Below are positions 19,297 to 28,146 of a stretch of 64,000 nucleotides of DNA, piece after piece; positions within the stretch are counted from its first letter, which is position 1, and each line of letters starts with the position of its first letter. The position numbers and the translations under genes are program-made. The notes under the pieces are model-generated. The model saw nothing but the letters and a program-made list of their open reading frames with translations, was not told where the DNA came from and searched no databases. Source of the DNA: Streptomyces sp. NBC_01210 (GTDB lineage Bacteria > Actinomycetota > Actinomycetes > Streptomycetales > Streptomycetaceae); assembly GCF_036010325.1 (NCBI RefSeq), contig NZ_CP108549.1, forward strand, positions 682,001 through 746,000. Direction: 5' to 3'.

Positions 19297-21693
19297 TTGC
19301 TCTTCCGCACCCGCCTGAGACGGCTCATACTCACCTGCACGGTCCTGGTGACCGCAGCCGCCGCGCTGCCGCCGGCCGCGGCCGCCGATTCCCGTGACCG
19401 GCCCGACCGGCATCCTTCCGGCGGCGGTCTTTCCGCCGTCATCCGCTACACCGAGCACGGTATTCCGCACATTGTCGCCAGGGACTACGCGAGTCTCGGC
19501 TTCGGCAGCGGCTGGGCGCAGGCCGCCGACCAGGTGTGCGTACTCGCCGACGGCTTCCTCACCGTACGAGGCGAGCGCTCGCGCTACTTCGGCCCGGACG
19601 CGGCCCCGGACGGCTCGCTCTCCTCGGCGACGAAGAACCTCTCCAGCGATCTCTACTTCCGCGGTGTACGGGACGCGGGCACCGTCGAGAAGCTGCTCGC
19701 CACTCCGGCTCCGGCCGGTGCCGGCAGACAGGTCAAGGAACTGATGCGGGGCTGGGCGGCCGGTTACAACGCCTGGCTGAAGCAGAATCGCATCACCGAT
19801 CCGGCCTGCAGGAACGCCGACTGGGTCGGGCCGGTGACCACGCTCGACGTGGCCCGGCGCGGCTTCGCCGTATCGGTACTCGGCGGGCAGGGGCGCGGCA
19901 TCGACGGCATCACCGCGGCGCAGCCGCCCGGTACGACCCCGGTCGGCGCACCCGACGCGGCCGGGACGGCCAAGGCCGCGCGGGAGCTGTTCGCCGCCGG
20001 GAACGCCGACATGGGCTCCAACGCCGTCGCGTTCAGCGGCAGTACGACCGCCAACGGTCGAGGACTGCTGATCGGCAATCCGCACTACCCGTGGCAGGGC
20101 GGCCGCCGCTTCTGGCAGTCGCAGCAGACCATCCCCGGTGAGCTGAATGTCTCCGGCAGCTCACTGCTCGGCACCGCCGTGGTCAACATCGGCTTCAACG
20201 ACAAGGTGGCCTGGAGCCATACTGTCGCGACCGGTGTCACGCTGAATCTTCATCAGTTGACGCTGGATCCGGCCGATCCGACCGCGTATCTGGTGGACGC
20301 GAAGCCCGAGCGGATGACGAAGCGGACCGTGACCGTCCCGGTCAAGGACGGCGCACCCGTGACCCGTACGCAGTGGTGGACGCGGTACGGACCGGTCGTC
20401 ACCTCGCTCGGTCCGACGCTGCCGCTGCCCTGGTCCGCCACGACCGCGTACGCGCTCAACGACCCCAACGCCACCAATCTGCGCGGCTCCGACACCGCCC
20501 TGGCCTTCGGCAAGGCGCGCTCCACGGACGACATGGTGAAGGCGCTGAAGCGCACCCAGGGTCTGCCGTGGGTGAACACGATCGCCGCCGACTCGAAGGG
20601 ACACACGCTCTTCTCCCAGTCGCAGGTGCTGCCGCGGATCACCGACGAGCTGGCGCAGCGCTGCTCCACACCGCTCGGCAAAGTGACCTATCCGGCGTCG
20701 GGGGTTGCCGTGCTGGACGGCTCGCGCGGCGACTGCGCACTCGGCGCCGACAAGGACGCTGTGCAGCCGGGCATCTTCGGTCCGTCGAAGATGCCGACGC
20801 TGAAGGACGCGCCGTATGCGGAAAACTCCAACGACAGCGCCTGGCTGGCCAATGCCGACCACCCGCTGACCGGTTACGAGCGGGTCTTCGGCTCCATCGG
20901 CACGCCCCGTTCGCTGCGCACCCGCGGCGGCATCGAGGATGTGGCGGCGATGGCGGACAAGGGTCGACTGACCGTCTCCGACCTGCAGAAGCAGCAGTTC
21001 GCGAACCGCGCGCCCGCCGGAGATCTGGCCGCGGCCGACACGGCGAAGGCGTGCGCGGCGCTGCCCGGCAAGGGCGCCGATCTCGCGCAGGCCTGCGATG
21101 TGCTGGCGGCGTGGGACCGGACCATGAACACCGGCAGCCGGGGCGCACTGCTCTTCGACCGGTTCTGGCGGGGGCTCACGGCGAGGGTGCCGACGGCGCA
21201 GTTGTGGAAGGTGCCGTTCTCGGCGGCGGATCCGGTGCGTACGCCGAACACGCTCAACACCGCATCGCCCGGCTTCGCACAGGCCCTGACAGCGGCGGTC
21301 GCCGAGCTGCGTACGGCCGGTATTCCGCTGGACGCGCCACTGGGTGAGCACCAGTTCGTCGTACGGAACGGGAAGCGGATCCCGGTGCCGGGCGGTACGG
21401 AAGGTCTCGGCGTCTGGAACAAGGTCGAGCCGGTGTGGAATCCGGCGGGCGGTGGCTACACCGAAGTGGTGACCGGTTCGAGCCATATCCAGACGGTCGG
21501 CTGGGACGGCGGGCGCTGCCCGGTGGCCCGCACCCTGCTGACGTACTCCCAGTCGTCGAACCCCGCCTCCCCCTACTACAGCGATCAGACCGAGCTGTTC
21601 TCGGGCGAGCGCTGGGTGAGATCGAGGTTCTGCGAGCGGGACATCCTGGGCTCGCCGGAGCTGCGGGTGGTGTGGGCGCGGGAGCGCAGATGA
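19297..21693 (+). CDS. Secreted penicillin acylase / AHL acylase family (Ntn hydrolase)
   Basis: A large exported Ntn hydrolase (798 aa from TTG 19297) of the penicillin-acylase group, which also contains cyclic-lipopeptide and homoserine-lactone acylases. Such precursors cut themselves into alpha and beta chains. The beta chain should begin at Ser241 in NADMG/SNAVAFSG. The downstream GNPHYPWQG, NIGFNDKVAWSHT and QRC motifs fit the family. I prefer TTG 19297 because GGGAGG lies just upstream and it gives a clean signal peptide (LFRTRLRRLILTCTVLVTAA); ATG 19255 is in frame but has no ribosome site. The acylated substrate is unknown. Confidence 0.88.
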   Translation: MLFRTRLRRLILTCTVLVTAAAALPPAAAADSRDRPDRHPSGGGLSAVIRYTEHGIPHIVARDYASLGFGSGWAQAADQVCVLADGFLTVRGERSRYFGPDAAPDGSLSSATKNLSSDLYFRGVRDAGTVEKLLATPAPAGAGRQVKELMRGWAAGYNAWLKQNRITDPACRNADWVGPVTTLDVARRGFAVSVLGGQGRGIDGITAAQPPGTTPVGAPDAAGTAKAARELFAAGNADMGSNAVAFSGSTTANGRGLLIGNPHYPWQGGRRFWQSQQTIPGELNVSGSSLLGTAVVNIGFNDKVAWSHTVATGVTLNLHQLTLDPADPTAYLVDAKPERMTKRTVTVPVKDGAPVTRTQWWTRYGPVVTSLGPTLPLPWSATTAYALNDPNATNLRGSDTALAFGKARSTDDMVKALKRTQGLPWVNTIAADSKGHTLFSQSQVLPRITDELAQRCSTPLGKVTYPASGVAVLDGSRGDCALGADKDAVQPGIFGPSKMPTLKDAPYAENSNDSAWLANADHPLTGYERVFGSIGTPRSLRTRGGIEDVAAMADKGRLTVSDLQKQQFANRAPAGDLAAADTAKACAALPGKGADLAQACDVLAAWDRTMNTGSRGALLFDRFWRGLTARVPTAQLWKVPFSAADPVRTPNTLNTASPGFAQALTAAVAELRTAGIPLDAPLGEHQFVVRNGKRIPVPGGTEGLGVWNKVEPVWNPAGGGYTEVVTGSSHIQTVGWDGGRCPVARTLLTYSQSSNPASPYYSDQTELFSGERWVRSRFCERDILGSPELRVVWARERR

Positions 21694-21831
21694 CCGACTG
21701 ATTCGACGGGCCGGGCCGCGGGCTCACGGCGAGGAACACGAAGGCGGAAAGCGTCGGATGTGTCCCGCCCGGAGCACCGTGACCCGGCCGGCCCAGCACG
21801 GCCTTGAGGTGATTGCTGTCCTCCCTCCGCC

Positions 21832-23445
21832 TCATACGGCCCGTTCGTGGCCCTCCCAGTAAGGGGCGCGCAGGCGTCGTTTGTAGAGCTTGCCGTTCGG
21901 GTCGCGCGGCATGGCCTCGATGAAGTCCACCGTCTTGGGACGCTTGTAGGCCGCCAGTTGCCGCTCGCAGTGGGCGAGGATGTCGGCCGCCAGTGCGTCG
22001 CCGGGCTGCCGGCCGTCGGCGGCCTCGACGACCGCCTTGACCTCCTCGCCCCAGTCGGCGTGCGGGATACCGAAGGCGGCCGCGTCGGCGACGGCGGGAT
22101 GGGTGAGCAGCGCGGACTCGATCTCGGCCGGATAGATGTTGACACCGCCCGAGATGATCATGTCGATCTTGCGGTCGCGGAGAAAGAGATAGCCGTCCTC
22201 GTCGAGGATCCCGAGGTCCCCGACGGTGAAGAAGTCGCCGATACGGCTCTTCCGCGTCTTGGCCTCGTCCTTGTGGTAGCTGAAGCTCCCGGTGCTCATC
22301 TTCATGTAGACGGTGCCCAGTTCGCCGGGCGGGAGCCTGTTGCCGTCGTCGTCGAAGACGGCGAGTTCGCTGATGGGCCAGGCCCTGCCGACGGTGCCGG
22401 GCTTCTTCAGCCAGTCCTCGGCGGTCGCGAACGCGCCGCCGCCCTCGCTGGCCGCGTAGTACTCCTCGACGCAGTTGCCCCACCAGTCGATCATCGCCCG
22501 CTTGACGTGGTCGGGGCAGGGGGCAGCGCCATGGATGGCGTGCCGCATGGAGCTCACGTCATAGCGCTCCTTCACCGCGTCCGGCAGCGCGAGCAGCCGG
22601 TGGAACTGCGTCGGGACCATGTGGGTGTGGGTGCACCGGTGGGCGTCGATGAGGCGCAGCATCTCCTCGGGCGTCCACTTGTCCATCAGTACGAGCTGAT
22701 GGCCGATGTGCAGGGCGGCGCCCGCGAACTGGAGTACGGCGGTGTGGTAGAGCGGCGAACAGACGAGGTGCACATTGTCGTCGAACGGCTTGATGCCGAA
22801 GATCCCGAGGAAGCCGCCGAGATACGTCTCCTCGGGGAGCTTTCCCGACAGTGGCCGACGGATACCGCGCGGCCTGCCGGTGGTGCCGGAGGTGTAGTTC
22901 ATGACCCAGCCGAGCGTACGGTCCTCGGGCACGGAGTCGGGCTGTCCGTCGAGGAGTTCGGCGTACGGGCGGAAGCCGCCGATGCCGCCGATGCCACTGA
23001 TGCCACTGATGCCACCGATGCCGCCCACGGCGTAGCGGTGGCTCGCGGGCAGCTTCGCCTCGTCGGCGGCGGCCGACGCGGCGGCCGCGAACCGCTCGTG
23101 CCCGATGAGCACCTTGGCACCGGAGTCGGAGACGATCCAGGCGATCTCGGGTCCGACGAGATGGTGGTTGACGGGCACCAGATACAGGCCGGCCTCGCAC
23201 GCGGCGAGATACGCGGTGAGGAGCTCGACGCCGTTGGGCAGGACGACGGCGAAGGCGTCGCCCTTCTCCAGTCCGGCCGCGCGCAGTCCGTGGACGAGCT
23301 GGTTGACGGCTGCGTGCAGCCGGCCGGCGGTCCATGCCTCGCCGTCCGGTGCGATCAGGATCGTACGCTCCGGGTCCGCGGCCGCCAGGGCCCAGAACCC
23401 TCCCCCGGACTCCGTCCGGGGGGACCCCCCTGCCCGTTCGGTCAT
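21832..23445 (-). CDS. Acyl-CoA synthetase with Gly/Ile repeat insert
   Basis: A 537-residue ANL ligase: YTSGTTGRPRGIRRPL (phosphate loop), EYYAASEGGG, FTVGDLGILDEDGYLFLRDRK (hinge), and DPNGKLYKRRLR with the catalytic Lys. The GIRRPL pattern recalls mycobacterial FadD4-like ligases, from memory. Between the N-terminal core and the phosphate loop there is an unusual run of Gly-Ile-Ser repeats encoded by a microsatellite (22975-23028). The start codon overlaps the stop of the nitronate monooxygenase gene (ATGA), so both are made from one transcript, probably controlled by the operator at 24595. Confidence 0.93.
   Translation of the reverse strand: MTERAGGSPRTESGGGFWALAAADPERTILIAPDGEAWTAGRLHAAVNQLVHGLRAAGLEKGDAFAVVLPNGVELLTAYLAACEAGLYLVPVNHHLVGPEIAWIVSDSGAKVLIGHERFAAAASAAADEAKLPASHRYAVGGIGGISGISGIGGIGGFRPYAELLDGQPDSVPEDRTLGWVMNYTSGTTGRPRGIRRPLSGKLPEETYLGGFLGIFGIKPFDDNVHLVCSPLYHTAVLQFAGAALHIGHQLVLMDKWTPEEMLRLIDAHRCTHTHMVPTQFHRLLALPDAVKERYDVSSMRHAIHGAAPCPDHVKRAMIDWWGNCVEEYYAASEGGGAFATAEDWLKKPGTVGRAWPISELAVFDDDGNRLPPGELGTVYMKMSTGSFSYHKDEAKTRKSRIGDFFTVGDLGILDEDGYLFLRDRKIDMIISGGVNIYPAEIESALLTHPAVADAAAFGIPHADWGEEVKAVVEAADGRQPGDALAADILAHCERQLAAYKRPKTVDFIEAMPRDPNGKLYKRRLRAPYWEGHERAV
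22975..23028. repeat. In-frame 9-bp microsatellite inside the ligase gene
   Basis: Six imperfect 9-bp units of the form GCC-GAT-GCC/ACT encode a run of Gly-Gly-Ile and Ser-Gly-Ile triplets (GGIGGISGISGIGGIGG) in a surface loop of the acyl-CoA ligase. The unit length is a multiple of three, so copy-number change would keep the frame. Confidence 0.8.
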
Positions 23446-24551
23446 GACTGGCTCCTTCCGGCGATGCGGTTGATGCGGTCGACGGCGCGCTCGAAGCCGC
23501 TGGTCAGCTCGTCGAAGACCTGCTGGACGGTGCGCTCGGAGTTCATCCGGCCGACGATCTGGCCCACGGGTGTGCCGAGCAGCGGGGCCACTTCGTACTT
23601 CTGGATACGGGAGACGGCGTCGGCGACGAGCAGCCCCTGCAACGGCATGGGGAGGGTGCCGGGACCACTCGGGTCGTCCCAGGCATCGGTCCACTCGGTG
23701 CGCAGCTGGCGGGCGGGTTTGCCGGTCAGGGCGCGGGAGCGGACGGTGTCGCCGGAGCCCGCCGCGAGGAGTTTGGCCGTCAGTGCGCGGGAGTGGAGGT
23801 CCGCCTCCGTGGTGGTGAGCCAGAGCGAGCCCAGCCAGGCGCCCTGCGCGCCGAGTGCGAGTCCGGCGGCGATCTGTTCGCCACTGCCGATGCCGCCGGC
23901 GGCCAGTACGGGGAGGGGGTTCACGGCGTCGACGACCTCGGGGACGAGCACCATGGAGGCGATTTCGCCGGTGTGTCCGCCCGCTTCGTAGCCCTGCGCG
24001 ACGACGATGTCGATACCCGCGTCGGCGTGGTGCCTGGCGTGCCTGGCGCTCCCGGCGAGGGCCGCGACCAGGACGCGGTGGTCGTGGGCGCGCTGTACGA
24101 CATCGGCGGGCGGTGAGCCGAGCGCGTTGGCGAGCAGCTTGATCGGATAGTCGAAGGCGACGTCGAGCTGGTTGCGGGCGACCTGCTCCATCCAGCCGGT
24201 GATGCGCCAGCCGGAGGCCTCGCCCTCGGGGAGTTCGGGGACGCCGTGCTTGGCGAGGGTGTCTCTGACGAACTGCCGATGCCCTTCAGGGATCATCGCC
24301 TCGACGTCGGCCTCGCTCACGCCCTCGACCTTCTTGGCGGGCATGACGACATCGAGGCCGTAGGGCTTGCCGTCGGTGTGCTCGTGCAGCCAGTCGAGAT
24401 CGCGTTTGAGATCGTCGGGCGCGGTGTAGCGGACCGCGCCGAGCACGCCGAAACCGCCCGCCCGGGTGATGGCGGCGGCCACCGCGGGGAACGGCGTGAA
24501 GCCGAAGATGGCGTGCTCGATCCCCAGTCTCTTGCTCAGCTCCGTCTCCAT
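23442..24551 (-). CDS. Nitronate monooxygenase / 2-nitropropane dioxygenase family
   Basis: A 369-residue FMN-dependent TIM-barrel protein of the NMO/NPD family. The FMN-binding segments are visible: VVAQGYEAGGHTGEIASMVLVPE (with the catalytic-type His of AGGHTG) and PVLAAGGIGSGEQIAAGLALGAQGAWLGS. It is predicted to oxidise nitronates or, in catabolic operons such as this, to act on an acyl-CoA-linked intermediate. It heads an operon with the ligase downstream (4-bp overlap). The start at 24551 gives METELSKRLGIEHAIFG; the 17-bp operator lies 44 bp upstream. Confidence 0.9.
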   Translation of the reverse strand: METELSKRLGIEHAIFGFTPFPAVAAAITRAGGFGVLGAVRYTAPDDLKRDLDWLHEHTDGKPYGLDVVMPAKKVEGVSEADVEAMIPEGHRQFVRDTLAKHGVPELPEGEASGWRITGWMEQVARNQLDVAFDYPIKLLANALGSPPADVVQRAHDHRVLVAALAGSARHARHHADAGIDIVVAQGYEAGGHTGEIASMVLVPEVVDAVNPLPVLAAGGIGSGEQIAAGLALGAQGAWLGSLWLTTTEADLHSRALTAKLLAAGSGDTVRSRALTGKPARQLRTEWTDAWDDPSGPGTLPMPLQGLLVADAVSRIQKYEVAPLLGTPVGQIVGRMNSERTVQQVFDELTSGFERAVDRINRIAGRSQS

Positions 24552-24594
24552 GGGCGGCAGGATGCCGCAGCCCGGCAGACGAAGGAAGAGATTT

Positions 24595-24611
24595 TCTGAT
24601 GCCGTGTCAGA
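24595..24611. promoter_or_regulatory. Putative TetR-type operator, second copy (TCTGA-N7-TCAGA)
   Basis: TCTGATGCCGTGTCAGA, a 17-bp inverted repeat with the same arms and spacing as the site at 12281-12297. Both are flanked by TTT on the left. It lies 44 bp before the nitronate monooxygenase start and 92 bp before the divergent beta-lactamase-fold gene, so it could control either or both. Confidence 0.6.
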
Positions 24612-24702
24612 TTCTTTGGGGTGGTTGACAGCATCAAGGCCTCGCAAGAAAGTTTCACTGCTGATCGAGATCCCGAAAGATACTTTCAGGAGAGGGTTCC
24701 GT

Positions 24703-26562
24703 ATGACAGAGGACGCAGCGGGCAGAGGGATCAGCCGGCGGAGGCTGGGCAGCGGGGCTCTGGCGCTGGGCGGGGCGCTCGCGCTGGCGCCGATTCCCTT
24801 CGCTGAGGCGGCGGGGGCGTCGGGCCCGGGTGGCGGCTCGGGCTCCGGCCCCGGTGGCGGCTCGCGCTCCGGTCACGGTGGCGGCTCGCGCTCCGGTCAC
24901 GGTTCGGCGCGGCCGACGCTGCGGCGCGGTTCCGCCGAGCGGGCCGGGCTGCTCCCCGGCCGACTGGACCAACTAGTCACCGACGCGAAGAAGTTCCTCG
25001 GCCCCTCCCCCAAGTACCCCTGGTACGCGGGTGCCGTACTGCTCGCGGGGCGCGGCGGCACGGTGGCGTTGCACGAGCCGATCGGCAAGGCGGTGCGCTA
25101 CTCGGCTTACGACGAGAAGACCGACACGGCCGTGGAGTTCCCGGCGGACCGGCAGATCTCGATGGCCGAGGACACCGTCTTCGATCTGGCGTCCGTCTCG
25201 AAGCTGTTCACCTCAATCCTCACCGTTCAACAGATCGAGCGGGGCACGCTCGGCCTTGAGGCCAAAGTCGCCTCCTACCTCCCGGATTTCGCGGGCGCGG
25301 GCAAGCAGGACATCACCGTGCGCCAGCTGTTGACACACACATCCGGATTCCGCGCCTGGATTCCGCTGTACAAGGAGCCGACCCGGGAAGGGAGACTCCG
25401 GCTGCTGTGGAACGAGGCGCCGGCCAGTCAGCCCGGCACCAAGTACCTCTACTCCGACCTCAATCTGATCTCGCTGCAGCTGATCCTCGAGGGGATCACC
25501 GGTCACACTCTGGATGTACTGCTCCGAAAGGAGATCACCGCTCCACTCGGGATGCAGCGCACGCGCTACAACCCGCCCGCCTCATGGAAGCCGAGGATCG
25601 CCGCCACCGAGGACGCCCGGCTGCCCTGGTCGGGGCTCGACCGCGGTCTGGTCTGGGGCGAGGTGCACGACGAGAACGCATACAGCTTCGGCGGCGTTGC
25701 GGGCCACGCCGGAGTCTTCTCCTGCGCCTGGGACCTCGCGATCCTCGCCCGCACCCTCCTCAACGGCGGTGTCTACGGACGCTCCCGCATTCTGCGCCCG
25801 TCGTCGGTGGAGCTGATGTTCACCGACTTCAACACCGCCTTCCCCGGCGACGAGCACGGCCTCGGCTTCGAGCTCTACCAGCACTGGTACATGGGAGCGA
25901 TGGCCACGCCACGCACCGCGGGCCACACCGGCTTCACGGGCACCAGTCTGGTCCTCGATCCGAGCACCGACTCGTTCCTGATCGTGCTGGGCAACTCCGT
26001 GCACCCGGTGCGTGGTTGGCGCTCCGGCAGCGCCCCGCGGGTCGCCGCCGCCAACAACATGGCCCGTGCGGTCGCCGTCCGCCCGGAGCACGGACGCACC
26101 GCCTGGTTCTCCGGCATGGCGGGCTCCACCGCCGCCACGCTGACCCTGCCCCCGCTCGCCCTCGCGTCCGAGCGGGCGCGGCTTCGGTGTTCGCTGTGGT
26201 GGGACACCGAGCCGGGCTCGGACGTGCTGTTCCTGGAGGCGTCGGCGGACCAAGGAGCGACGTGGCGGCCGGTGCCGTTCACGACCGTACACAAGGGGGC
26301 CGAGCCGCAGCCGCACCCGACGGGCTCGGTATCCGGCTGGTCCGGTCGTGTCTGGCACTGGCTGACCGCGGACCTGTCGGCCTGGCGCGGTTCCAAGGTC
26401 CGGCTGCGCTGGCGGTATGCGACCGACCAGCTCCATGTCGGCCGCGGCGTCTATGTGGACTCGATCCGCGTCGAGGACCGCGGACGCCCGGTATTCGACG
26501 AGGGCAGACCCGCGGACGCCGCCCTGATCGAGGCGAACGGCTGGACGACGTCCCGGGACTGA
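24703..26562 (+). CDS. Tat-exported serine beta-lactamase-fold hydrolase
   Basis: A 619-residue protein with a twin-arginine signal (SRRRLGSGALALGGALALAP). After a low-complexity Gly/Ser/His linker comes a class C beta-lactamase/DD-peptidase-like domain: catalytic SVSK in LASVSKLFTS, YSDLN as the YxN motif, and HTGFTG as the KTG equivalent. The C-terminal 150 residues (WFSGMAGSTAATLTL, then LWWDTEPGSDVLFLEAS) look like a beta-sandwich of the kind attached to secreted hydrolases. It may be an esterase or peptidase rather than a true beta-lactamase. ATG 24703 has AGGAGAGG upstream; the longer frame overlaps the operator region. Confidence 0.9.
   Translation: MTEDAAGRGISRRRLGSGALALGGALALAPIPFAEAAGASGPGGGSGSGPGGGSRSGHGGGSRSGHGSARPTLRRGSAERAGLLPGRLDQLVTDAKKFLGPSPKYPWYAGAVLLAGRGGTVALHEPIGKAVRYSAYDEKTDTAVEFPADRQISMAEDTVFDLASVSKLFTSILTVQQIERGTLGLEAKVASYLPDFAGAGKQDITVRQLLTHTSGFRAWIPLYKEPTREGRLRLLWNEAPASQPGTKYLYSDLNLISLQLILEGITGHTLDVLLRKEITAPLGMQRTRYNPPASWKPRIAATEDARLPWSGLDRGLVWGEVHDENAYSFGGVAGHAGVFSCAWDLAILARTLLNGGVYGRSRILRPSSVELMFTDFNTAFPGDEHGLGFELYQHWYMGAMATPRTAGHTGFTGTSLVLDPSTDSFLIVLGNSVHPVRGWRSGSAPRVAAANNMARAVAVRPEHGRTAWFSGMAGSTAATLTLPPLALASERARLRCSLWWDTEPGSDVLFLEASADQGATWRPVPFTTVHKGAEPQPHPTGSVSGWSGRVWHWLTADLSAWRGSKVRLRWRYATDQLHVGRGVYVDSIRVEDRGRPVFDEGRPADAALIEANGWTTSRD
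24829..24900 (+). repeat. 24-bp tandem repeat in the hydrolase linker
   Basis: Three units of 24 bp, the last two (24853-24876, 24877-24900) identical, encode GGGSRSGH repeats between the Tat signal and the catalytic domain. They probably form a flexible linker and could vary in number. Confidence 0.8.
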
Positions 26563-26580
26563 CGAGCTATCAGCTGGATG

Positions 26581-28113
26581 TCACCGGCCCAGTGCCGCCA
26601 TCGCGGCGTTGTGTCCCGGCACACCGCTGACCCCGCCGCCGCGGACGGCGCCCGCCCCGCACAGCAGCACATTGGCGTGCGCCGTCTCGACCCCCCAGCG
26701 CCCGGTGGACTCGGTGGCGTACGGGAAGGCGAGGTCGCGGTGGAAGATGTGACCGCCGGGCAGCCGCAGTTCCCGTTCGAGGTCGAGCGGGGTCTTCGCC
26801 TCGATACAGGGCTCGCCGTTCTCGTCGAGCGCGAGGCAGTCGGCGATCGGCTCCTCCAGATAGGCGTCGAGCTCGGCGAGGGTGGCCGTCAGCAGCTGGT
26901 CACGCGTCCCGTCGTTGTCCGCCGCGAAGAGCCTGGCGGGGGTGTGCAGCCCGAAGAGGGTCAGGGTCTGGTAGCCCTCGGCCGCGAGCTCGGGGCCGAG
27001 GATCGACGGGTCGGTCAGTGAGTGGCAGTAGATCTCGGACGGCGGCGCGCCCGGCAGCCGGCCGTCCGCGGCCTCCCGGTACGCGGTCGCCAACTGGCCG
27101 TAGCCCTCGGAGACATGGAAGGTCCCGGAGAACGCCTCGCGCGGGTCGACGGAGCGGTCCCGCAGCCGCGGCAGCCGGCGCAGCAGCATATTGACCTTGA
27201 GCTGGGCACCCTCGGCGGCGGCGGGCGGCTCATCGCCGAGCAGCGAGGCAAGCTCCTGCGGCGAGGCGTTCACCAGGACCTGCCGGGCCGCGACGGTGCC
27301 CTCGGCGTCCTTGGAGCGGAAGGTGATCTCGGCCCGTTCGCCGTCGGTCTCGATACGGGACACCTCGTGCAGGGTGGCGATCTCCGCGCCGGCCGCCGTG
27401 GCCGCGCCCGCCAGCGCGTCGGTCAGCGCGCCCATGCCGCCCACCGGCACGTCCCAGTCCCCCGTCCCGCCGCCGATCACGTGGTAGAGGAAGCAGCGGT
27501 TCTGGAGCAGCGAGGGGTCATGGGCGTCGGCGAAGGTGCCGATCAGGGCGTCGGTCAGCACCACACCCCGGACGAGATCGTCGGCGAACCGCTTCTCGAT
27601 CGCGACGCCGATGGGCTCCTCGAAGAGAGTCCGCCAGGCAGTCTCGTCGTCGATGCGCGCGCGCAGTGCCTCACGCGTGGGCAGCGGCTCGGTGAGGGTC
27701 GGGAAGACCCGTTCGGCGACTTTGCCGGTCATCCCGTAGAACTCCTGCCAGGCCGCGTACTCGCTGTCGCCGCCGGTGAGTGCGGCGAACGACTCCCGCG
27801 TACGGTCCCCGCCCACGAGGAGGCCGCCGCCGCCCTTCGGCGTGTAGGAGGAGACGGTGCGTTTGCGTACGGCGAAGTTCAGACCCAGCTCACGCACGAT
27901 CTTGTCCGGCAGCAGCGAGACCAGGTAGGAGTAGCGGGAGAGCCGGGCGTCGACCCCGGCGAAGGGCCGGGTGGAGACGGCCGCTCCGCCGGTGTTTCCG
28001 CGGCGCTCCAGGATGAGGACGGAGCGTCCGGCACGGGCGAGGTAGGCGGCGGCGACCAGGCCGTTGTGGCCGCCTCCGACGATCACTGCGTCGTACGAGG
28101 TGTGTGCGGGCAT
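26581..28113 (-). CDS. FAD-dependent oxidoreductase, CrtI/phytoene-desaturase-like
   Basis: A 510-residue flavoprotein with the N-terminal Rossmann motif VIVGGGHNGLVAAAYLARAGRSVLILER and the C-terminal segment NVLLCGAGAVRGGGVSGVPGHNAAMAAL of the phytoene-desaturase-like NAD(P)/FAD family. No other carotenoid genes are near, and stand-alone members with this GHNGL signature are widespread in actinobacteria with no known substrate. The start at 28113 (MPAHTSYDAVIVGGG) fits the family. It ends 18 bp from the convergent beta-lactamase-fold gene. Confidence 0.9.
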   Translation of the reverse strand: MPAHTSYDAVIVGGGHNGLVAAAYLARAGRSVLILERRGNTGGAAVSTRPFAGVDARLSRYSYLVSLLPDKIVRELGLNFAVRKRTVSSYTPKGGGGLLVGGDRTRESFAALTGGDSEYAAWQEFYGMTGKVAERVFPTLTEPLPTREALRARIDDETAWRTLFEEPIGVAIEKRFADDLVRGVVLTDALIGTFADAHDPSLLQNRCFLYHVIGGGTGDWDVPVGGMGALTDALAGAATAAGAEIATLHEVSRIETDGERAEITFRSKDAEGTVAARQVLVNASPQELASLLGDEPPAAAEGAQLKVNMLLRRLPRLRDRSVDPREAFSGTFHVSEGYGQLATAYREAADGRLPGAPPSEIYCHSLTDPSILGPELAAEGYQTLTLFGLHTPARLFAADNDGTRDQLLTATLAELDAYLEEPIADCLALDENGEPCIEAKTPLDLERELRLPGGHIFHRDLAFPYATESTGRWGVETAHANVLLCGAGAVRGGGVSGVPGHNAAMAALGR

Positions 28114-28146
28114 GGCCGGACCCTAACGTCTGATCGCCCGCAGCGG

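Noticed and set aside
24829-24900. Possible CRISPR array
   Set aside because: The repeats are in frame, directly adjacent with no spacers, and encode a Gly/Ser/His linker.
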